Source: Lingula anatina (lineage: Eukaryota > Brachiopoda > Lingulata > Lingulida > Lingulidae). From it: 64,000 nucleotides of DNA. Position numbers and translations under genes: made by a program. Shown one piece after another: positions 46,992 through 62,666 of the stretch; position 1 is the stretch's first letter, and every line of letters begins with the position of its first letter. Below the pieces are notes generated by a model. That model did no database searches and was not told the origin of the DNA. It saw nothing but the letters and a program-made list of their open reading frames with translations. The stretch is from the NCBI RefSeq assembly GCF_001039355.2, contig NW_019773515.1, positions 511,509-575,508 on the forward strand. The letters run 5' to 3'.

Positions 46992-48618
46992 TTTAATTCT
47001 TAATTAAATTTTCTTCAAAAGAGAGAAATCAGAAATTCGTTTGCTGTGCAAATAAGAAGCGGTTGGCAGCGTAATCCGAAGATGTACATGTATCAATATT
47101 TTTCTTCTATGCGGTCTTGCCTCTGTGTACAGTCGTTTCTTTTAAGGCTATGAATAGAAAATTGAATGAAATTGCACTTATTGAGCAAAGACTTACGAAT
47201 TATTTATATCAGTGGCGGATTTAGGGGATGTAAGGGGGGTCCTGCCCCCCCTTCCATTTCTGCAAAACACCACCCATATAATCCCCTCTTGAAATAAGAA
47301 TTTTGCGTAGTTTAGCTGAATTATAGTTCTAAACTTTACCAAATGGTAGAGGAGGAGACATCATAAATGACAATGTTTAAAGAAATCAGAATCAACCAAC
47401 CCCTTGCTACACTAAAAATCAAATCAGTTCATTCTTTGTCTTATATCTACCTTCAAAATAATGCAATAAAAACGTAAGTGCTGTATGGTTATTTAATATC
47501 CTTATATAACCCAAGATCTTCTTTATTGAACTCCACAACCAGGCAAAATGTAGTCATATGACACCATAGTGCAGCCCACATTGCACGTACTTGACAGAAA
47601 GTTTTGATAGGAATAAAGCAAATTATTCCTCCAGACACTGCGGGACTTCCAAACTTATCAAAATATTGCTTGAAGCTTACGTCTCATTTATAACGTACAT
47701 TTAAGATATTACTATTCATTCAGGTTAAATCTACCTACCTTAATGCGTCCTAATGTAGCTGAATAAAATGGAAGTTTTTAAATTGAAGAAAGCATCGTTG
47801 CTGTATTATACTACAAACATGCCAACTAGGGCACAGATACTGGTAGGCCTACTCCCGCTTAGTGCTTGTACATGAAAAAGCAATTATAACTTTATCTTAA
47901 GCAGTTTTATGTTAAGTTTAAGCTAAGACCTAATATATTAGTTTATTAGATCTTAGGTTTAAGTGAGCAATAGCATCTACTGTAGTCTCTGAAATAGAGA
48001 ATCATGTTCACCTTTCTATTACGAATAATTTTCAAATGGGAAGAGTTGGTTTTAAATGAGTTTAAAAGTGCGATGTAAACAGGAAAGATATATATTTATA
48101 TTTGATTGTCGCATTTTACTTTTTTTCTATCCCTGGATAATTAAAAAGCGGCAACAAAAGATTTCTAGCCTATCAAGCGAGGTGGCAAAGTTAGAGAAAG
48201 CCTGAGGGCAGGTAAATGATGAATTCCTAAGCTGCATAATATCCAGCAGATATTTGGTAAGAGAGGGAAAGCACCCCGCCACCACCACTACCACCACCAC
48301 CACCACCACTACCACCACCAACCTCCCTACACCCCGTCCCTTCCCCCCCCCCCCCCCAAAGCTACCCTAGGTTCTAGTTTTCCGTATTGCCAGCTCGATC
48401 TTGATTTCATACATGTATATAACCCATATCAGCAATACGAGTAAAAGAAATACTAGTAAAAACGATCCCATCACAAGATTTTTAACGAGCTAGCTTTTAC
48501 TGTGCCCTGACACTCAGTGTACCAAAAGCATATCCAATATTCTGAAAAACTAATTACTTCTAGTCTTAATGATTGCCAACAAAGTGTACAAACAAAACAC
48601 CAGCATAGGTTAAGATTC
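46992..48618. repeat. leader of S13, CAGTGGCGG element and repeat segment R copy 4
   Basis: 46992-47209 is the S13 leader and upstream flank; 47210-47420 is a copy of the CAGTGGCGG element; 47440-48560 is segment R with (CCA)n at 48276-48320. R leads directly into the 3' UTR of tubulin gene E. Confidence 0.7.
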
Positions 48619-48624
48619 TTTATT
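48619..48624 (-). terminator. polyadenylation signal of tubulin gene E
   Basis: AATAAA on the minus strand, 222 bp past the stop. The same signal in the same context (ATTCTTTATTCAG on the plus strand) is kept in most chimera units. Confidence 0.75.
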
Positions 48625-48845
48625 CAGCTCCAAAAAATAAATTTGATCTTTTTCTTTTGATTATGATTTTGTTTTTTGAATACCCTGATGAAATTTCGTT
48701 TCTCAAATTAAAAAAACAGAAAGAGAACTTCATGAAAGTAATGCACAATGCTCTTTTGACAAGAAAAGTCTGACTTATCTTCACAAATGAAAAAGTTCAA
48801 ATGTAACATTTCGGTGGAATGCAGTTCGAAAGGTTGGACGTAGAT

Positions 48846-51130
<2,285 letters not shown>

Positions 51131-51262
51131 GTTGACTAGTTAAGGTGTCTGGTTCACCAAAAACGTGATAAAATTCGTTGAAAATGACTTCAAAGCTCTC
51201 ACCGCTGGACCGTAAAGAGTCGAGTGAGTTACTAAATGATAGGCGGGACAAACGTGGTCTTA

Positions 51263-51329
51263 CTTATAGACGTCGTCGTCTGGGACGAAGAGAATATTCA
51301 ATAACCTGGAAATCTGCGCATCTGATTGG
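51263..51329 (-). promoter_or_regulatory. core promoter of alpha-tubulin gene E
   Basis: TATAAG at 51263-51268 and CCAAT at 51325-51329, both read on the minus strand, 135 bp upstream of the ATG. The leader has an ACTCACTCGACTC-like block shared with gene F. Confidence 0.7.
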
Positions 51330-52281
51330 CTTATTTTAGTCACGTGGCTCTATCTCCCTGACACTTGGTCTCCCAACGCAAATAAATTAATCCAAATATT
51401 TAGCACTTGATTTGTTCGAGAAAAGGATCGTTAATGCAGTATTTGCATTGAACTGGACGGAAATATGAGCCATTATAATAAGCCGAGAACAATGAGCATT
51501 TTGTCAATGTTGCAAAAGAAAGATCAATTTTGTCAATCCGGCTGCCGGTATATGCTTTCGTGATTTCTGTGAGACGGAAAGCTGCAGCAAAATGGCTGAT
51601 TTTATATCGAAATTTTCATTACATAATGCTAAGCTCATACACTGCTAATCAACATTAGCTTATAACTGCCCTCCATAAAGCTTATTTAACTGCCATGTCC
51701 TCTGCTAATGAAATAAACCATTTACATGTACCGATATATTGATCTTTTTTGATATTTTTCAAAAATGAGTCGAATTTTATATCAAAATGATACTCTAAAA
51801 GGTTTTTGAAAGGGGATCGACATCTGTATGAAATTTGTTTGGTATGCAAGGGGCGCAACGGGAAGTGGCAGTCATATTACACTGCATTGCGTACAGAGAA
51901 TACAGCAGCCAGCCTAATGTATTCACTGCTGTCTGTGTTGGCGTGAACTCGCGAATCACCCTGAGAACCAAAGGATAGTCAGAGCAGGCGTGGGAATTTT
52001 GTCTACAGAACACACACTCTCTGCTGGTTTTTTTCTGTTGCCTGAATGCCTGATCTATTGATCATAGATTTCCCTGAACCCAGGGTGTCAGTTATATATT
52101 CTCTCTCTCCTGCAACCTCGTCTACTGCATAAACCTGTGCGTGATATTGAAAGCGTAATTTAATGTCATATGTCGTTCGTCATCCTGCGTAATGAAGTAA
52201 ATATATTCTCCACCGATTATTTTTAGAGCTCGCGTCCTAAATCCATTTCTAATGTATTTATTCTACGTATAAGTTGAATAA

Positions 52282-52314
<33 letters not shown>

Positions 52315-52969
52315 TGTACCGATGGCTGCTGCCCTCTGTATCTCTTTGGCTATGCATCGGCTGTGATCTCGTGCACGAACTGATTATATCAGTGTGTCCT
52401 TAATTATATGAGACAAGATCTTGGTAAAAAAAAGTCGATATCCGCAAATTGCTTGCTGGGTTAGAAATAGATGGTTTATAATACTAATCAGTCTGTCACT
52501 TCTCTGAAGGGAAATAACTCAGGCTGTGTGCAACGTGATAAAATCTATATGTCAGGAATCTATATGTGAGAGCGCAGCGGGTATTTTAGTTGTCGAAACT
52601 ACCGTGGCCCCTATCAGACGTTTTATCTTATCATATTTTATATGGTCTTATATTCTTTTTCTTCATTTTTTGTTTTTCTTTGTTTTCTCATATTAATAGT
52701 TTTATTATTATTAATAATTTTTATTTGTATTCTGTCTATTTGATCTGCAGGTCAATGAGTCAGTTGGTATGCCTTCCTGGTACACGTATCTGTTTACAGT
52801 AACCAATTTTTTTCTTGTCATATTTTAGATACCCCATGTATGTGTAGGCCTATCTTTTAACCACCATACAACAATTTTCATATTATTGAATACACGTGTA
52901 CGTAGGCCTGTTTGGACATTTTGTCTTCCATTTGTGACATTATAGCAGGTCTAGATATATGAATCGTAT

Positions 52970-53006
<37 letters not shown>

Positions 53007-54365
53007 GGGGGCATGGCTCTTTTCCCATGATAGTAGGCCAGGTAACTGAGATTATATCTCTGATAATATTTGCCTGTATAATGTATCTGTTGACAGGGCT
53101 AAAACGAAGGCACGGTATTTTGTCTGTGTAAACGTGAAGTTGATCACCGATAAAAAAATGATGTTGTAGGCCTTTCTGCCATCCCTGGGCTTCAGCGAAT
53201 GGCGCGACCGTTCTGATAACGGATGCCGTTTGTATGTGATCTAGTTCATACTTGCACTCCCCTTATTGTGATCGACGAGCAAACTTAACTGAATTTATGT
53301 AGGAACTGTTGAGAATACGGCATCAACAATTTACTCTCGGGTCATGCAAAGCAAAAAAAAAAAAACTTGAATCAACCTACAAGTGTATATACGTCTTCGA
53401 AGCAAATTTAAGGCGCCTCTGCTGTTTTACTTGATATATATTACGAGAACAAAAGACACAGACATCCTGACGGTTCTCCTTTTCATGCAAGGTATACCAC
53501 GTATACCCTGAGTGTCAGGGCACTGTGAAGCTGGCTTGCTCACTACACCTTTACATGTGATATAGCTTTACAGTGCTGATATGGGTTATAGCCTATATGA
53601 AATCAAGATCGAACTGACAATACTGAAATCTAGAACCTAGGGTAACTACGTCTGGTTCCAGAAACAGATTCAGAAACAGAGATGAAGCCCGGTCCCCGCC
53701 TCTACTCCCATAATTTTAGTTTATAGTATACTATACCTCCTCCACGGAGGTTATGTTTCACATCCGTCGGTTTGTCTGCCCATTCGTCACAACCCTAACT
53801 CAAACTGTTGTGGAAGGATTTTGATAAAATTTTCAGGATAGGTCAGAAATGGGCTTTCTCAAAACTGATTAGATTTTGGTGCTGATCCGTGATCCGGATC
53901 ACCATCTGAATCAACAAAATTAAAAAGGTTCCTTCACCATTGCTAGAAATTGCTAATGACCTTGACCCTGTACGACGGATGAGCTTTCAACTACCACAAT
54001 TTATCACTGCAGGATGTTTGGCGAAGGTCTGCGTTCTCTGAGTGCTTTTGTAACTCAACTTATTAGTTTAAGTTTGTTAAAACTCCATAAAATTGAACGA
54101 GGAGTTTTCTGTATTCATGAGACGGAAAGCACAGAAAGTAACGTGTTAATTTGCGTTCTTACATAAAAGCCATTAAATTATTTCAATTGTGAGTGAGAAG
54201 CATTCCATTTATGACAGCATGTCGCTTATGTGCGTAAAATATTAGAATAAGGAACCACGCGGTTTTATATCTAAAATTTCTCATTTCTTAAAAAGCATGC
54301 ATGTTAAATGATTGTCAACACAAGTATACTAAAAAAAATACCAGCATATAAATATATTTCACGTC
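51330..54365. other. intergenic region with dispersed repeats, no gene recognised
   Basis: Holds the second copy of the dispersed block at about 51880-52020 (see 19086), a (TTA)n tract at 52278-52313, a (TC)n tract at 52975-53002, an inverted piece of repeat segment R at about 53500-53650 (CTAGAACCTAGGGTA at its end), and a repeat at 53735-54050. ORFs such as 52590-52802 look like chance. Confidence 0.6.
53735..54050 (+). repeat. dispersed repeat with CTCCACGGAGGTTATG ... TCTGAGTGCTTTT
   Basis: Begins CCTCCTCCACGGAGGTTATG (with a CCTCC..GGAGG hairpin) and ends GGTCTGCGTTCTCTGAGTGC. From memory, sequences of this type are frequent in marine animal genomes as high-copy repeats; I cannot name the class. 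Only this copy is seen in the window. Confidence 0.5.
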
Positions 54366-54371
54366 TTTATT
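54366..54371 (-). terminator. polyadenylation signal of tubulin gene F
   Basis: AATAAA on the minus strand, about 230 bp past the stop codon. Confidence 0.7.
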
Positions 54372-54599
54372 CGGCTCAAAAATAAGTTTCATATATTACA
54401 TTATTTTGAGTATGTCAACACCCTGATGGTATAAGAACTGTTTTGAGTTCTCAATTAAAAGAGGAAGACAACTCTTTGGGAATAATGCACATTGTTCTTT
54501 CCACAAAATATCTTAGTTCATTTTTTTTCTTTTGGCACAAATGAAAATAGAGTTCAAATGTAACATATTAGTGATGTGTAGTTGAGATCATCACCGTGT

Positions 54600-56819
<2,220 letters not shown>

Positions 56820-56950
56820 GTTGACTAGTTAAGATGTCTGGTTCACAAAAACAGTGATAAAAATTAGTTGAAAATTACTTCAAAGCTCTCACCAATGGAC
56901 CGCAACGAGTCGAGTGAGTTTCTGAATGACAGGCGCGTGGTACGTGGTCG

Positions 56951-56958
56951 TATTTATA
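56951..56958 (-). promoter_or_regulatory. TATA box of alpha-tubulin gene F
   Basis: TATAAATA on the minus strand, about 132 bp upstream of the ATG. The CCAAT box present in the other five genes is changed here (TCAAT, near 57012-57016). Confidence 0.65.
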
Positions 56959-57758
56959 CTGGCCATCGTCAAGGGCGAGGTGATCAATCAATGAAAGGTG
57001 ATCGGAGCTTCTGATTGACTTATTTTAACCACGTGACTCTGTCTCCTTGACAGTAGTGTCTTGCAACACATAAGAACAATAAATCCAATGTTTATCGATA
57101 AATTTGTTTAAGGGAACGATTGTTATATACTGCAGTGGTTGCGCTGAATAGGACTGGAATATCAGTTTAGAACGACAATCGACAATCGATCAGCATTTTG
57201 TCAGTGTCTCTAATGAAAAATCAATCTTGTTAATCTGGATGCTTGTGATCTTTTGTGACTTTATTGTGGTGAAAATCTACACAAAATGATTATCTAATTT
57301 CATAATTTCATATGAAAGGAATACTGATTACGTAACACTGAGAATGTGAAGTTGAAACAGGTCTGTAGACAGCAATTTCATGGGGTGTCTTTCTCTAAAA
57401 AGGGAACTTTTTTATCCTCTTATTGGTAAATGACACAAAACCTAGATCAAATTATTTTCCAACCAAGGAGGGTGCTGCACCCCCCCCCCCCCCCGCCCCT
57501 CCCTGCCTTACGGCCCACATCAATGTTATTTGGTCCAGCGAGTCCGCAACATGTAGGGGTTATAAACTGGTTATAAACCTTATTTTAACCTATCTTAATA
57601 TTTGTGAATAATATCTGAACACATTGTCATTCACCGCGCATTAGCTGTTGAAACATAAAGGGTTTTTAAAATAAACGGTCCTCTGTAAAAAAAGTTTCAT
57701 TCCGTATTGCGGTGGCGGATAACTTCCCACTTTTGCTCTTATTATAGCAACAGCCAAG

Positions 57759-57902
57759 ATGGCGAGGCTGCTAAGAGCCCCGACGTTTGGCTTGAGTAAA
57801 AGGACACGAACTATAGTTTTAGCGTGTTTAGTTTTATGTTTGTGCTACGTTTTATTCTTATATGTATCAATACCAACCCCTGCTGGTGAGTGCATTTGCC
57901 AC

Positions 57903-57942
<40 letters not shown>

Positions 57943-59392
57943 ACATTGACAAACAGCTACGTTCGAATGTATTTGAGTTGTTTATTATTTGGTGATACCG
58001 ATTGTATTCACATAAATAAATGCAAAAATTACTAAATAAGTTTATCTTTATAAGCTTAGTGATCCTAATAATTATCAGGCCTGTAAGCATTTGCGTGTAC
58101 TTATTTGTTTGTTTGGTGGTGGTGGTGGTGGTGGTGGTGGGGGGGGGATACTTGAGGTTCAAAGAAACCGTGCACCTTTTTTGGCAGAAAATGTCTGCTG
58201 TGATTATATGTGAATCAAAACTTGGCTTAGGTTCTATGCCATTTTTTAAGTTGGATCAAGTAAGGGGGTGTGTAGGTCTGTGTAATAATAATGAATAATG
58301 AATAATTTTTTTATTACAGATGTGAGGCAGAGTTATGAGAACAACGTCAACAATTTCAAGTCATTTGCGCATCAGAAGTATGAGGGCCTCAAAAATAAAA
58401 CCATGGCCGCGAAAGACAAAATAAATAAAAATGTACAAGCACATAAGGAGCTGGCTGAGAAAGCGTTAAAGATAAGCTTTGGTAAAAACTATTCCAATGT
58501 CTTCCAGGAAAAATATGAAAAACTCCAGGACAAGGCTCAGCAAATAAAGGACCACATTAACCTTGTCAAAGAGGCAGTCGCTAATAAAACATATGAAAAA
58601 TTAAATCAGTATGGAGTAATCCCAGCTATAGAACATGTAAAGAAAAAGATAAATGCAACAGGGAGGCTACAAATAAACATCTCAGAATCAACAGCCAAGC
58701 AGTTCATTAGCGGCATCTCCATGATGAATAAAGACAACATTGTCACTGTTCAGAGGACAGATGCATTGAATCACACATACAATCAATATGTAGTATCAAT
58801 GCCTCCAAAGACAGATAGTTGTAAATGTGTCCATGTTAACTGTCAGTGTTGTAGGGGTATTGAAGTGCCCAAGCTGCGTCTGGATGTATCAGCATGTGTA
58901 AATTTTACATATGTATCAAGACTCCGAGTGCCGGTAAGTGTTTAAATAGCAAGCCTCATGTTGTGCATTTACACCCTAAGTTTTAGAGCTAACTGAAAGT
59001 CCATCTGTATCATCCGCATGCCTTTTTATTGAGTTTCCTCTGTGGAATTACAGGATTCTTAGAATTATAATAAGACATAAGGTGACCCCCCCCCAATTAA
59101 AGGGTGGTCCATAAAAATTACCGGTTTTACTTTCCAACTCAATTTAAAATAGGTTGTTTTTTATGGACCACCCTGTACATTTTTTATGTCGCATACACCT
59201 TGCTGACTTGTAATTGTATAGATTAAATATTTTGTAATGATCTGTACTTAATCTAATTTATTTCAGTAATGTTATTGAACCTTATATTACTAATGATAAA
59301 AAGTATTGACTTGAGTTAACTTTTCATCTTACAGCAGCTGAACCTGACATTATTGATGGACAAAGCTGTAAAGACGGGATCTCTGATATCTG
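57759..59392 (+). CDS. DUF4773-type membrane protein, exons 1-3 (probable duplicate haplotype)
   Basis: Exons 57759-57885, 58320-58933 and 59335-59392, with the same GT-AG borders and phases as the complete gene at 60472-62666. Protein differences are small (VRQSY for VRRSY, LKIS for LQIS, INIS for IDIS). The last exon is missing because the contig ends at the N at 59746, only some tens of bases before where it should begin. I think this is the other allele of the same gene placed in tandem, not a second gene; a real duplication cannot be excluded. Confidence 0.75.
57904..57940. repeat. (CT)n microsatellite in intron 1
   Basis: About 18 CT units just after the exon 1 donor. The homologous tract at 60620-60639 is shorter, a typical allele-length difference. 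A (GGT)n run follows at 58114-58140 in this copy only. Confidence 0.9.
59098..59176. mobile_element. ~78-bp hairpin element in intron 2
   Basis: AGGGTGGTCCATAAAAA and TTTTTATGGACCACCCT are exact inverted ends around a ~45-bp centre. The other copy of the gene has it at 61804-61884 with one end mismatch. Fits a very small MITE; transposon class unknown. Confidence 0.7.
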
Positions 59393-59745
59393 GTAAGCCT
59401 GCTGTGATGATAATAATAACAGTAAAAGTGATATATATATATATATATAAGAGTCATTCTTTCTTTGATATTGATTTCAAATTAGAGATCACATAAGTGA
59501 GAGCACTGACTTAGTTTTGCAACCATGATTTGCTAAACAGTAATGACACCATCTTTTCAATGTGCGGAAATTATCAGTCATTCAGATACATGAATCTAAG
59601 ACCAAGATTGTGTCTGAGTGTCAAAAGTTTAATACTGAAGCCAGACCCAGAGTGTTGCCACTTAGTAAAATGTGCTTTTTATGGGTAGGACACTGTTTAT
59701 TCCACCATAGATGGCAACACTTGCAATACAGACCAGAGTCTAATC

Positions 59746-59746
59746 N
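59746..59746. other. assembly gap (single N)
   Basis: The left flank ends in sequence equivalent to about 62388; the right flank starts in sequence equivalent to about 57074. The contigs overlap by about 2.65 kb. Confidence 0.9.
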
Positions 59747-60471
59747 CAAGAACAATAAATCCTATGTTTGTCGATAATTTTGTTCAAGGGAACGATTGTT
59801 ATATACTGCAGTGGTTGCGCTGAATAGGACTGAAATATCGGTTTAGATATTCGAACGATTAATCGACAATCGATCAGCATTTTGTCAATGTCTCTAATGG
59901 AAAATCAATCTTGTTAATCTGGATGCTTGTGATCTTTTGTGACTTTATTGTGGTGAAAATCTACACAAAATGATTATCTAATTTCATAATTTCATATGAA
60001 AGGAAAACTGATTACGTAATACTGAGAATATGAACTATCAGGCCTGTACAGCAATTTCATGGGGTGTCTTTCTCTAAAAAGGAAAAGTTTTTTTATCCTC
60101 TTATTTATTGACTTGGTAAACCTAGTTCAAATTATTTTCCACCTAAGAACAGTATCCCCCCCCCCCCTTCCTCCTCCCCCTGCTACCGGCCTACATCACT
60201 GTTATATGGTCCAACGAGTCCTTACTTTAACGTAACCGCCAAATGTACTGTAGGCCTATGCCCTGCTTATACATTGGTTATAATATTGATTTTAACCTAT
60301 CTTAATATTTGTTAATAATATCTGAACACAATATCGTTCATCACGTATTAGCTGTTGAAACATAAAGGGTTTTGAAAATATACGGTCCTCTGTAAAAAAA
60401 AAAAAGTTTCATTCCGTATTGCGGTGGCAGATAACGTTCCCACTTTTGCTCTTATTATAGCAACAGCCAAG

Positions 60472-62666
60472 ATGGCGAGGCTTCTGAGAGCCCCGACTTT
60501 TGGCTTGAGTAAAAGGACACGAACTATAGTTTTAGCGTGTTTAGTTTTATGTTTGTGCTACGTTTTATTCTTATATGTATCAATACCAACCCCTGCTGGT
60601 GAGTGCATTTGTCACCCTTCTCTCTCTCTCTCTCTCTTTTCATTGACAAACAGCCGGACCCCAAACAGCTACGTTCGAATGGATTTAAGAAATTGTTTAT
60701 TATTTGGTGATACCGATTGTTTTCACATAAATAAATGCAAAAATTACTAAATAAGTTTATCTTTATAAGCTTAGTGGTTCTAATAATTATCAGGCCTGTA
60801 GGCATTTGTGTGTACTTATTCATTTACTTATTTGTTTGTTTGGTGGGGGGTACTTGAGGTTAAAAGAAACCGTGCACCCGTCTTGGCAGAAAATATCTGC
60901 TGTGATTCTATGTGAATGAAAACTTGGCCTAGGTTCTATGCCATTTTTTAAGTTGGATCAAATAAGGGGGTGTGTAGTCTGTGTAATAATAATAATAATT
61001 ACTTAATATTTTTTCTATTACAGATGTTAGGCGGAGTTATGAGAACAATGTCAACAATTTCAAGTCATTTGCGCATCAGAAGTACGAGGGCCTCAAAAAT
61101 AAAACCATGGCCGCGAAAGACAAAATAAATAAAAATGTACAAGCACATAAGGAGCTGGCTGAGAAAGCATTACAGATAAGCTTTGGCAAAAACTATTCCA
61201 ATGTCTTCCAGGAAAAATATGAAAAACTCCAGGACAAGGCTCAGCAAATAAAGGACCACGTGAACCTTGTAAAAGAGGCAGTCGCTAATAAAACATATGA
61301 AAAATTAAATCAGTATGGAGTTATCCCAGCTATAGAACATGTAAAGAAAAAGATCAACGCAACAGGGAGGCTACAAATAGACATCTCAGAATCAACAGCC
61401 AAGCAGTTCATAAGCGGCATCTCCATGATGAATAAAGACAACATTGTCACTATTCAGAGGACAGATGCATTAAATCACACATACAACCAATATGTAGTAT
61501 CAATGCCTCCAAAGACAAACAGTTGTAAATGTGTCCATGTAAACTGTCAGTGTTGTAGGGGTATTGAAGTGCCCAAGCTGCGTCTGGATGTATCAGCATG
61601 TGTAAATTTTACATATGTATCAAGACTTCGAGTGCCAGTAAGTGTTTAAATAGCAAGCCTCATGTTGGGTATTTACACCCTAAGTTTTAGAGCTAACTGA
61701 AAGTCCATCTGTATCATTCCCATGCCTTTTTATTGAGTTTCCCCTGCGGAATTACAGGATTCTTAGAATTATAATAAGACATAAGGTGACCCCCCCCCCC
61801 CCCAATTAAAGGGTGGTCCATAAAAATTACCTGTTTTACTTTCCAACTCGATTTAAAATAGGTTGTTTTTTATGGACCACACTGTACATTGTTTATGTCG
61901 CATACACCCTGCTGACTTGTAATTGTATAGATTACATATTTTGTAATGATCTATACTTAATCTGATTAATATCAGTAATGTTATTGAACCTTATATGACA
62001 GATGATAAAAAGTGTTGACTTAAGTTAAAATTTCCTTTTACAGCAGCTGAACCTGACATTATTGATGGACAAAGCTGTAAAGACGGGATCTTTGATATCT
62101 GGTAAGCCTGCTCTGATGATAAAAATAACAGTAATAGTGAAATATATATAAAAGTCATTCTTTCTTTGACATATTTCAAATTAGAGATCACATATTAAGT
62201 GAGACCACTGACTTAGTTTTGAAACCATGCTTTGCTAAAAAGTAATGACACCATCTTTTCAATGCACAAAAATTATCAGTCGTTCAGATAGATGAAGTGA
62301 AGACCAAGATTCTGTTAAAGGTTTAATACTGAAACCAGACCCAGAGTGTTGCCACTTTTTATGGGTAGGACACAGACCAGAGTATAATGTAGCACAATGT
62401 CTAATTATGTCCTTCCAGCTCACGACCCTCCTGAAGTCTGCATGAGTACAGTGTACAAGGCTGCCGAGTTCTGTATGGAGTTCTACAACTCTACCTTAAC
62501 AGTCAACAAACACGATGACCACAAGACCACGTTCACTGGCTGTGTCCAGTTTAACCTTAATCTCCTGTCAGTGTGGACACTGCAGTTCCCCATGGACTGT
62601 TTCAAGATCCCCCAAGACGAGCCTGATCATGGAGTTGTCTTGAAGCAGAAGCATTTTTTGCCCTGA
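60472..62666 (+). CDS. DUF4773-type single-pass membrane or secreted protein, 348 aa
   Basis: Exons 60472-60598, 61024-61637, 62044-62101 and 62419-62666 give 1047 bases, 348 codons plus TGA. Exon 3 has a NAGNAG acceptor (cagcag), so one Gln may be optional. A short basic N-terminus (MARLLRAP...SKRTR) is followed by a hydrophobic span TIVLACLVLCLCYVLFLYV, residues ~18-36, which suggests a type II anchor. Then comes a Lys-rich helical region (KYEKLQDKAQQIKDH) and a Cys-rich domain: CKCVHVNCQCCRGIEVPKL, ACVNFTY, PPEVC, FCMEFYN, FTGCVQFNL and MDCFKIP. That Cys layout is like DUF4773, found in invertebrate proteins of unknown function. Several N-glycosylation sequons (NKT, NYS, NHT, NFT, NLT, NST) fit an extracellular location. 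Family assignment is from memory of the motif. Confidence 0.75.
61804..61884. mobile_element. ~80-bp hairpin element, second copy
   Basis: Same position in intron 2 as 59098-59176; the right end reads GGACCACACTGT, one change from perfect. Confidence 0.65.

Noticed and set aside
57759-59392. Counting the DUF4773-type gene as two tandem paralogues
   Set aside because: The overlap ends exactly at an N and differences are allele-like; treated as probable false duplication until read depth says otherwise.
60424-60474. Longer N-terminus for the DUF4773-type protein from a GTG at 60424
   Set aside because: Not a normal start in animals, and the other copy has a one-base difference that breaks this frame; the ATG at 60472 is shared by both.
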